Part shown: positions 6,681-11,353 of the stretch, one piece after another | Position numbering within the stretch: the stretch's first letter is position 1 | Layout: each line of letters starts with the position of its first letter | Source of the DNA: CALLQB01 sp036479275 | Lineage (GTDB): Bacteria; Actinomycetota; Acidimicrobiia; Acidimicrobiales; SHLQ01 | Direction of reading: 5' to 3' | Assembly (NCBI GenBank): GCA_965524675.1 | Contig: CBERPN010000134.1 | Span: 1 to 11,353, forward strand | Length of the DNA: 11,353 bases | The notes under the pieces: model-generated | The model's input: the letters and a program-made list of their open reading frames with translations, nothing else | Told to the model about the DNA's origin: nothing | Database searches by the model: none | Position numbers and translations under genes: made by a program

Positions 6681-7196
6681 CTATAGCAGGCGGAGGTTTT
6701 CGCGGTAGAAGTGACCACGCTTCACGTAGACCTCGGCGTTGAACATTGTGTCGCCCGGTTTGACGGCATCTTCACGGATCTTCGCCGGAATGCCTAAGGC
6801 CATAGCCCTTGACGGAACCTGCATGCCCTGGATTACCACCGCGTTGGCTCCAACGATGGCCTCTTCGCCAATGATCGCGAAGGGCAGCACGACCGAGCCC
6901 GAGCCGATGAGGGCCTTGTTATGAATCTCGCAGCCCTCCATGTGAACGTTGTGCCCAATGGTGCAGTCGTCGCCGATCGTCGTTGCTTTGTCTTCGGTGC
7001 AGTGAATAATCGATCCGTCCTGCACCGAACTGCGTGCTCCGACCACGATGCCCATCTCGTCGCCACGCAAAACTGCGGTAGGCCAGATTGTCGACTCGGG
7101 CCCGATCCTTACGTCGCCAATAAGTACCGCATCGGGATGGACGAATGCTTCAGGATCGATCTGCGGTTCGCGATCGCCAAGAGCGTAGAGGGGCAT
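6681..7196 (-). CDS. Gamma-carbonic-anhydrase-family left-handed beta-helix protein
   Basis: A 171-aa protein of hexapeptide repeats (I/V-G-x-x-A/S-x turns from about residue 19 to 125) with a C-terminal helix, as in the YrdA/PaaY/Cam group, which works as a trimer with a metal between subunits. Catalytic-type residues visible are R44 and D46 (LRGD), Q59, D60, H65 (SIIHCT) and H82 (IGHN). The third zinc ligand is normally His five residues after H82 (GHNxxLHGC), but here position 87 is Glu and a His occurs at 85 (GHNVHMEGC). Activity on CO2 is therefore uncertain; CoA- or acyl-related roles are known for some relatives. The start codon directly abuts the stop of the flavin reductase gene, implying coupling. 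Confidence 0.88.
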   Translation of the reverse strand: MPLYALGDREPQIDPEAFVHPDAVLIGDVRIGPESTIWPTAVLRGDEMGIVVGARSSVQDGSIIHCTEDKATTIGDDCTIGHNVHMEGCEIHNKALIGSGSVVLPFAIIGEEAIVGANAVVIQGMQVPSRAMALGIPAKIREDAVKPGDTMFNAEVYVKRGHFYRENLRLL

Positions 7197-7691
7197 CTAG
7201 ATTTCCTGGAAACTGCCGTAGCCGCCGCGAAAAAACAACAGAGGGTTGCCGTCGTCGCGGCCGTCGAGTTCGAGTACCCGGCCGAGAACAATCCAATGGT
7301 CGCCGCCGTCGACCGCCTCCTGAATATCGCAGTCGATCCAACCCAAGCAACCGGCGATTCGTGGCGAGCCGTTGTCGGTGTAATCCCACTCGATCGTGGT
7401 GAACGGATCGACTTCCTTCTTGAAGAAAGAGTTGCTCACATCGAGCTGATCGTCGCCCAAAATATTGACACAGAATTTGCCAGCCGCCTCGATGTCGACC
7501 CAGGTAGCCGCATCTTTTGTAGGCATGAACTGCACTAGCGGCGGATCGAGAGAGACCGAGCCAAACGAGCCGATCACCATCGCGCTCGGCGTGCCGTCGA
7601 CCGCCGAGGCCACAATCGTGACACCGGTCGGGAAACATCCCAGCACCTTTCGAAACTGCGCGCTATCGATTTCGGCCAATACGTCCTCCAT
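7197..7691 (-). CDS. Flavin reductase-like FMN-binding protein
   Basis: A 164-aa protein of the HpaC/HsaB-type flavin reductase family (FMN-binding split barrel), which uses NAD(P)H to supply reduced flavin to a two-component monooxygenase or acts as a small flavoprotein. Family signatures are FRKVLGCFPTGVTIV near the N-terminus, SFGSVSLDPPLVQF, FCVNILGDDQ, the GDHWIVLGRV segment (about 129-138) and the C-terminal PLLFFRGGYG. The length is typical. ATG 7691 was chosen because it starts just ahead of the first conserved helix; an upstream TTG at 7706 would add five unconserved residues. TAGAGT at 7712-7707 could be its -10 box. No oxygenase partner is encoded in this window. Confidence 0.9.
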   Translation of the reverse strand: MEDVLAEIDSAQFRKVLGCFPTGVTIVASAVDGTPSAMVIGSFGSVSLDPPLVQFMPTKDAATWVDIEAAGKFCVNILGDDQLDVSNSFFKKEVDPFTTIEWDYTDNGSPRIAGCLGWIDCDIQEAVDGGDHWIVLGRVLELDGRDDGNPLLFFRGGYGSFQEI

Positions 7692-7706
7692 GGGTGCGAC
7701 CTGCAA

Positions 7707-7712
7707 ACTCTA
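7707..7712 (-). promoter_or_regulatory. Putative -10 box before the flavin reductase gene
   Basis: Read on the minus strand, TAGAGT fits TANNNT and would start transcription near 7700, about 9 nt before ATG 7691. It lies in the 45-nt gap after the MBL hydrolase gene, so the flavin reductase, carbonic-anhydrase-like and Nudix genes could form their own transcript. The match is short and weak. Confidence 0.3.
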
Positions 7713-7736
7713 CCGTCTTGTAGTTACCGGCGGGGG

Positions 7737-8576
7737 TTAGTCCAAGGTTAGTTTGAGACCCTCTGAAGCCGCTATGACAGTTCTCACATCGAGATCCTTG
7801 GCCATTTCTTGGGCCTCAGCTAACAGTTCATCCATAACGTCGTCATCGTGGGTTGGGTCGTGGTGAAACAGCACCAAAGTCCGAGCCTTGGCTTGATGAG
7901 CGACTTCGACTGCGTAACGAATCGTGCAATGACCCCAGTTGGATCGCTTCTCATACTCTTCAGGGGTGAACTGCGCGTCGTGAATTAGTACATCGACGTT
8001 GTCGGCTAGCTCCAGCACGCTTTGGGCTACTTCCTGCGGGCGCCCCAGCGGCTCTTGGTGGTCGCTTATGTACGCCACCGAACGGCCGTCCCACTCGACT
8101 CTGTATCCGTTGGTGAGCCCAACATGGGGTACTGGTCGACAGCGCACTGTGGCGGGTCCGACCTCAAAATCGATGTCTAGGATGTCGTGAAAGCGAATCT
8201 CGCCGTGAAGAGTTTCATAATGGATTGGGAAAAAGGGTGGGTTAACGAACGTGCTGAACGCCTCGCATAGGCACTCCCCTGATTGTCCCGGGCCATAGAC
8301 ATCGAGCGATGAGCCAGCAGCGTTGATGGGTCCGAAGAAGGGCAACCCTTGCACATGATCCCAGTGCAGATGGGTGAGCAGCGCGGTCCCCTCGAACGGC
8401 ACCGTCTGATCGATGCTCTCACCCCAAACCCGTAACCCGGTGCCGAGATCAAAGACGATTGGATTCCCGTCGTCGCCTTCGAGAACCACACACGATGTGT
8501 TTCCGCCGTACCTTTGCGTGGTCGGTGCCGGACACGGCGTCGAACCACGAACCCCATAAAACGATAGAGATAGCAG
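7737..8576 (-). CDS. MBL-fold metal-dependent hydrolase, probable CTG start
   Basis: A 279-aa metallo-beta-lactamase-fold hydrolase of the PhnP/RNase Z-like type (COG1235). The metal-binding residues are HLHWDH (H69, H71, D73, H74), H151 (PHVG), D172/H173 (SDHQ), H199/D200 (IHDAQF) and H238/H239 (FHHD). The conserved N-terminus FYGVRGSTPC (6-15) and RYGGNTSCV (22-30) lies in frame upstream of the first usable GTG (8489), and an in-frame TGA blocks extension beyond 8582. The only plausible initiation codon in that interval is CTG 8576-8574, 9 nt after AGGGGGTGA, a near-perfect Shine-Dalgarno site. Starting at GTG 8489 would delete the first strand of the fold. The substrate is unknown; a phosphodiester is likely from the family. 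Confidence 0.88.
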   Translation of the reverse strand: MLSLSFYGVRGSTPCPAPTTQRYGGNTSCVVLEGDDGNPIVFDLGTGLRVWGESIDQTVPFEGTALLTHLHWDHVQGLPFFGPINAAGSSLDVYGPGQSGECLCEAFSTFVNPPFFPIHYETLHGEIRFHDILDIDFEVGPATVRCRPVPHVGLTNGYRVEWDGRSVAYISDHQEPLGRPQEVAQSVLELADNVDVLIHDAQFTPEEYEKRSNWGHCTIRYAVEVAHQAKARTLVLFHHDPTHDDDVMDELLAEAQEMAKDLDVRTVIAASEGLKLTLD

Positions 8577-8584
8577 AGAATCTC

Positions 8585-8591
8585 ACCCCCT
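8585..8591 (-). promoter_or_regulatory. Strong ribosome binding site deciding a CTG start
   Basis: On the minus strand, AGGGGGT (continuing GA) differs by one base from the anti-16S complement AGGAGGTGA. It is 9 nt from the CTG at 8576 and has no nearby ATG, GTG or TTG in the frame of the MBL gene. Its TGA is also the in-frame stop that limits the N-terminus. TACCAT at 8606-8601 could be the -10 box, giving a leader of about 18 nt. Confidence 0.6.
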
Positions 8592-8628
8592 AGAAGTCTG
8601 ATGGTACGTCAGCAAACCGCTACTACTC

Positions 8629-8652
8629 CATATCTTGTGACATATCTCACCA
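8629..8652. repeat. Short 12-bp spaced direct repeat
   Basis: CATATCT occurs at 8629-8635 and again at 8641-8647, exactly 12 bp apart, in the gap between the capA-like and MBL genes. It lies upstream of the putative MBL -10 box and could be a regulatory half-site pair. The rest of the 94-bp gap holds only the ribosome site and -10 candidate. The repeat is short enough to be chance. Confidence 0.2.
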
Positions 8653-8670
8653 TTTCTGACACCGAGGAGA

Positions 8671-9930
8671 TCATTTGGACACCGTAGGAGCACACTGAGG
8701 TGTGAACGTTGTGCCGAAGACCTCGCTCGAGCCAATGACGTCTCGGGTACGGGTCGCTGACTCGGCTGGCAGCGGTCGATCGGGGTGGCCGTCGACGAGA
8801 ATCACGTAGTCAGAACGGTCGACCCAGGTAGGGATAATACAGCCCGACGATGCCTCGAATCCGCCAGTTCGCTGCTCGGTGAAGGTCACCTGCACGATCA
8901 CGCCATCCTGAGACGCACGCACGCAACACTCGCCCGATTGGTTCGATAAGAAGTTACCGAGGCCAAAGACAACGAACTCGCCATCACGTTCTTCGACGGG
9001 CTGCACGACGTGCGCGTGATGGCCAATAATCAGATCAATATCGGGGTGGACCAATAGCCGATCGGCCAACTCAGTCTGAAAGGGCGAGGGGTTCGACGCG
9101 TACTCGTTACCCCAGTGCATGCTCAATACCACGATGTCGGCACCAGCGGCTCGGGCAGCTACCGCTCTCGCTTCGATCACGTCGGCATCAATGACATTCA
9201 CCAGGTACTCCTTGCCCTCCGGCAACACGAACCCGTTGAGGCCGTATGTGAAAGACAGGTGAGCGACCGAGACCGCACCAACCTTGTACAACCGAACCGA
9301 ATTCGCCTCGGTTGCGCTCCGCGCCATTCCCGCCGTGCCGACACCGACAGAGTCGAGAACGTCGAGGGTCTGATCGACACCCGTTTCTCGTCGATCGTAG
9401 GAATGATTCGACGCGACCGAACAGCCGTCATAGCCGACTTCAGCTAACGCGTTTGCCAGTTCGCGGGGAGCGTTGAACTGCGGGTACCCACTGATCCGTG
9501 TGTTGTCTGCGGACAGAGGTGTCTCTAGATGACAGATGGCCAAATCGGCGGAAGCGATGACGTCGCGGACCTGCGTAAACATCGGAACAAAATTGTAGCC
9601 ACCGCTCTCACCAGAGTCTGCTTGCGCCTGACGCACAACTCGGCCGTGGGGAATAATGTCGCCCGTGAACGCCATCGTGACCTGAGCAGGAGGCTTTATC
9701 TTGAGCCGTGGAGCTGGTGGCCGTGGCGGTAACTCCCGCGCGAGCGGTTCGGACTTCTTGGTTTCGACAGCAGCTAACACGGTGGCAGTCTCGACAGGCC
9801 GGTTAACAGCGGATGCCATTGGTTCGTCGGGTACTCCGGCGGGTCGATTGCTGGCTTCAACCGCGAGTCCCACGGCCAGTACAGCAATGACTAGCCCGAC
9901 CGAAACCAAGATGCGCCTCAGCACCACCAT
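8671..9930 (-). CDS. CapA-family (poly-gamma-glutamate synthesis-like) protein
   Basis: A 419-aa membrane-anchored protein. Residues 6-24 form a single hydrophobic helix after RR, an uncleaved anchor or signal. A proline- and alanine-rich linker (about 30-82) leads to an extracytoplasmic CapA/PGA_cap metallophosphatase-like domain (about 83-350). Its motifs are FTGDIIPH (88-95), HLETP (134-138), ASNHSYD (173-179), HWGNEY (272-277), GHHAHVVQP (303-311) and GLGNFL (323-328), matching the metal- and substrate-site pattern of the family. Four Cys lie in the C-terminal part (C335, C336, C363, C412). No capB or capC gene is nearby, so poly-glutamate synthesis is not implied; a cell-surface hydrolase is as likely. 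ATG 9930 is preferred over TTG 9936 because a TANNNT box ends 6 nt before it. Confidence 0.9.
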   Translation of the reverse strand: MVVLRRILVSVGLVIAVLAVGLAVEASNRPAGVPDEPMASAVNRPVETATVLAAVETKKSEPLARELPPRPPAPRLKIKPPAQVTMAFTGDIIPHGRVVRQAQADSGESGGYNFVPMFTQVRDVIASADLAICHLETPLSADNTRISGYPQFNAPRELANALAEVGYDGCSVASNHSYDRRETGVDQTLDVLDSVGVGTAGMARSATEANSVRLYKVGAVSVAHLSFTYGLNGFVLPEGKEYLVNVIDADVIEARAVAARAAGADIVVLSMHWGNEYASNPSPFQTELADRLLVHPDIDLIIGHHAHVVQPVEERDGEFVVFGLGNFLSNQSGECCVRASQDGVIVQVTFTEQRTGGFEASSGCIIPTWVDRSDYVILVDGHPDRPLPAESATRTRDVIGSSEVFGTTFTPQCAPTVSK

Positions 9931-9936
9931 GATCAA

Positions 9937-9942
9937 ACCGTA
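9937..9942 (-). promoter_or_regulatory. Putative leaderless -10 box of the capA-like gene
   Basis: On the minus strand, TACGGT (TANNNT) is followed by 6 nt and then ATG 9930, the same geometry as at 4757-4762 on the other strand. There is no Shine-Dalgarno-like tract. The capA-like gene therefore probably has its own start site rather than depending on the upstream eIF-2B-like gene. Confidence 0.45.
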
Positions 9943-9965
9943 ACCGGTAGCAGCCCCGTACCGGT
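9943..9965. promoter_or_regulatory. Inverted repeat beside the capA-like promoter
   Basis: ACCGGTA (9943-9949) and TACCGGT (9959-9965) are perfect 7-bp inverted arms with a 9-bp spacer, directly upstream of the -10 box at 9942-9937. It could be an operator over the promoter spacer. It could instead be a hairpin ending the eIF-2B-like gene (stop at 9979), but the bases after it on the minus strand lack a good T-run. Confidence 0.35.
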
Positions 9966-9978
9966 CGACCTTGAGCGC

Positions 9979-10707
9979 TTAGGCCAGTTCTGCAGCGTAT
10001 GGACACGTCGATTTCAATAACAGCCCGCGACTCAAAGCCCCATCATTGCAAACCACCCGATCGACGTCGGCGATCTCCAACACCACCGATCCACGGCCCG
10101 CCCGAACTACCACCGCAGCAAAGAGCGACGCCGGAAGAATCGATCCGTATGCTGCCACCGCCCAGAGTTGAGCGCCATGGTCCTTCGCCTCGGCTAGCAA
10201 CGGTGCGTTGCTCGAATCGACCAGAAGCTGAACGGGACTTGCGGCATCAGCCTCGATCAGCACTACCGCTGAATCCTCTATTGAAGCGACAAGACTTACG
10301 TCGGGTCGATCCGCAAGAACTACGTCGATGTGTTCGGACCAGCGTGAGACGAAGATGGTCGTCTGCGACGCCAATGAATAAACCAAGTGTTCTGTGCTCC
10401 TGTCGGAGCGGACCTCCTCGACTACCTCCCATGCCTCTTGGCGCGGATCGGATGCGGTGAGCAGACGCGCTGCCAGCGCCACTATGGCGCCCGAGGTCGA
10501 ATGGTGACTAATCATCTGTCGACATGCCATCACCAGCTGATTGTGGTCATCAGCAAGCGAAGCCAACGCCGTCGCTGCCTCTTCGACCAACAGTTGTTGG
10601 CCAACCGCGCGAGAGCGTGCGATGTAGCGCAGACGTTCCATTGGATGCACAACCAACGACAGTACCGAACAAGTTCTGGCTACGCCCCTACGGTCGACCT
10701 GAGACAT
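9979..10707 (-). CDS. eIF-2B alpha/beta/delta-like conserved protein
   Basis: A 242-aa soluble protein. HPMERLRYIARSRAV (21-35), the SGAIVALAARLLTASDPRQEA region (72-92) and QLWAVAAYGSILPASLF (180-196) resemble actinobacterial proteins that I recall as distant eIF-2B/MtnA-superfamily members; the last segment corresponds to the VPVWLVAG-type strand of that Rossmann-like domain. The sugar-phosphate isomerase residues of MtnA are not evident, so no reaction is proposed. ATG 10707 is the longest start. GTG 10650, just before HPMERLRY and 8 nt after a TACTGT box, is a serious alternative and would give 223 aa. It is divergent from the thioredoxin-like gene. Confidence 0.72.
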   Translation of the reverse strand: MSQVDRRGVARTCSVLSLVVHPMERLRYIARSRAVGQQLLVEEAATALASLADDHNQLVMACRQMISHHSTSGAIVALAARLLTASDPRQEAWEVVEEVRSDRSTEHLVYSLASQTTIFVSRWSEHIDVVLADRPDVSLVASIEDSAVVLIEADAASPVQLLVDSSNAPLLAEAKDHGAQLWAVAAYGSILPASLFAAVVVRAGRGSVVLEIADVDRVVCNDGALSRGLLLKSTCPYAAELA

Positions 10708-10746
10708 TTTCGAAATCCGGTGACACCGATCCTGTTCCAGTTCGGT

Positions 10747-10752
10747 TACCTT
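10747..10752 (+). promoter_or_regulatory. Putative -10 box of the thioredoxin-like gene
   Basis: TACCTT (TANNNT) ends 8 nt before GTG 10761, so the mRNA would have almost no leader. No purine-rich ribosome site separates the two. The box lies in the short divergent gap with the eIF-2B-like gene. Confidence 0.35.
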
Positions 10753-10760
10753 TGCATGTC

Positions 10761-11246
10761 GTGGCCACAGCCCCTTCTCTCGAAACAGATCTGAACCCTC
10801 TCACCGGCGACGCTCGTCCGCTCTCGGACTGGCTAACCACCTTTCCGTTAGTGCTGGCGGCGATCGACCCCTACACCCATGAGAGTGGTTGGTTGCTCGA
10901 CACGATCGAGCGAATCTTTCATCACTTCAGCGGGGCTGACAACCGAGTCGCCTGGCTTGTCGCCGCCGATGAGCCCGGAACACGCGAGTTCCTCGGACCC
11001 CTGGCAGACGACTATCTGACCTTTACCGACCCCGACCGCACGATGATCAAGAGCCTGGCCCTAGACACACTTCCAGCTCTCGTAGTAATCAAACAGGACG
11101 GCTCACTCTTAGGTTCGGCCGAAGGCTGGGACCCAGAAACCTGGCGACCACTCGCCGAAATGCTCGCCACACTCACAAAGTGGCAACGCCCAACAATCCC
11201 CGCCCAAGGCGACCCAGTCCCCTATCCAGGCACCCCCGCGCTGTAA
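10761..11246 (+). CDS. Thioredoxin-like-fold protein lacking the CxxC pair
   Basis: A 161-aa soluble protein. FPLVLAAIDPYTHESGWLLDTIERI (28-52) has the place and pattern of a thioredoxin first strand and active-site helix, but DPYTHES stands where W-C-x-x-C would be, and the protein has no cysteine at all. LDTLPALVVIKQDGSLLG (101-118) matches the cis-proline loop and following strand, and EGWDPETWRPLAEML the last helix. It therefore cannot be a dithiol reductase. I recall similar uncharacterised proteins in Acidimicrobiia with the same PAL-type C-terminus (GTPAL). GTG 10761 is the start nearest the conserved region; the open frame extends upstream through the divergent gene as a shadow. The last ~90 bp are A/C-rich. 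Confidence 0.75.
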   Translation: MATAPSLETDLNPLTGDARPLSDWLTTFPLVLAAIDPYTHESGWLLDTIERIFHHFSGADNRVAWLVAADEPGTREFLGPLADDYLTFTDPDRTMIKSLALDTLPALVVIKQDGSLLGSAEGWDPETWRPLAEMLATLTKWQRPTIPAQGDPVPYPGTPAL

Positions 11247-11353
11247 CCTGCGCAGGCGCAATCGCCGTTCGCTTCGCTCGCTAACCACGTTGAGCGGGCC
11301 TCGATGCGCGCTGCTGATGCTGGCGCCTGACCCGTCGCTCGTTACTCGCTCCT
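11247..11353. other. Gene-free tail with short palindrome and CGCTCGC-like motifs
   Basis: Immediately after the TAA, CCTGCGCAGG (11247-11256) is a perfect 10-bp palindrome, followed by the small hairpin GGCG-CAAT-CGCC. CTTCGCTCGCTAA and TCGCTCGTTACTCGCTCC are loosely repeated motifs near 11271-11283 and 11334-11351. No T-run, RNA gene or convincing ORF start is visible. It may be a terminator region, or a repeat continuing past the window edge. Confidence 0.25.

Noticed and set aside
6921..7538. 205-aa plus-strand open frame across the carbonic-anhydrase-like and flavin reductase genes
   Set aside because: It is antisense to two clearly recognised, tightly coupled genes and has no domain features or ribosome site.
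7150..7638. 162-aa minus-strand frame overlapping the flavin reductase
   Set aside because: Cys/Arg/His-rich out-of-frame shadow; the FMN-binding family is clear in the other frame.
8177..8557. 126-aa minus-strand frame starting with ATG 8557, just upstream of the MBL motif
   Set aside because: It has the only ATG near the MBL N-terminus but is in the wrong frame, and its product is a shadow. A frameshift is not needed because the MBL frame is open back to the CTG.
8671..9936. Complete capsule (poly-gamma-glutamate) synthesis locus
   Set aside because: Only a CapA-type domain protein is present; no capB ligase or capC gene is found on either side.
9999..10460. 153-aa plus-strand open frame opposite the eIF-2B-like gene
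   Set aside because: Pro/Arg-rich antisense shadow without domain similarity.
1..11353. CRISPR array, tRNA/rRNA genes, prophage, toxin-antitoxin or defence system
   Set aside because: No regularly spaced repeats, tRNA cloverleaf, phage structural genes, or recognisable toxin or nuclease gene is seen; the GntR/membrane pair is a regulator and its target rather than an antitoxin-toxin pair.

Overview
The window looks like a chromosomal segment of a mid-G+C actinobacterium, most likely a member of the class Acidimicrobiia (Microthrix/Ilumatobacter relatives). This rests on family recognition only. The pointers are a threonyl-tRNA synthetase gene followed directly by an Rv2613c-like HIT-domain gene, an eIF-2B-related protein and a Cys-less thioredoxin-like protein of types I associate with this group, a flavin reductase with the actinobacterial PLLFFRGGYG ending, and TANNNT -10 boxes sitting 6-8 bases before start codons, which suggests leaderless mRNAs. 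There is no phage, plasmid, CRISPR, rRNA or tRNA signal. Most of the window is ordinary chromosome.

Layout. (1) 1-1324 (+): a perfect 9-bp inverted repeat (71-79/92-100) precedes a two-gene unit: a seven-helix membrane protein and a short YtrA-type GntR regulator overlapping it by ATGA. It looks like an autoregulated module. (2) 1333-1498: a 166-bp MITE-like element with 24-bp imperfect terminal inverted repeats and TA at both ends. Its right end lies in the stop codon of the next gene. (3) 1495-4639 (-): thrS, then a HIT-domain nucleotide hydrolase/phosphorylase overlapping it by 8 nt, then a two-helix membrane protein of unknown function. (4) 4769-6280 (+), divergent from thrS: a large DUF4153/DUF4173-type membrane protein with its own leaderless-type promoter. 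Its last ~300 bp switch to a strongly A/C-rich codon choice. (5) 6277-9930 (-): a same-strand series reading capA-like protein, MBL-fold hydrolase, flavin reductase, gamma-carbonic-anhydrase-like protein and Nudix hydrolase. The last three are tightly packed (TAG immediately followed by ATG; 17-nt gap) and are probably co-transcribed. (6) 9979-10707 (-) and 10761-11246 (+): a divergent pair, eIF-2B-like and thioredoxin-like. (7) 11247-11353: a gene-free tail.

The points most worth a second look are the MITE-like element that preserved a neighbour's stop codon, the probable CTG start of the MBL hydrolase (the obvious GTG start would delete the conserved FYGVRGSTP motif), the His-to-Glu change at a canonical zinc-ligand position of the carbonic-anhydrase-like protein, the operator-like repeat before the GntR module, and the sharp intragenic composition change at 6000-6280. 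I found no clear evidence of a wholly new multi-gene system.
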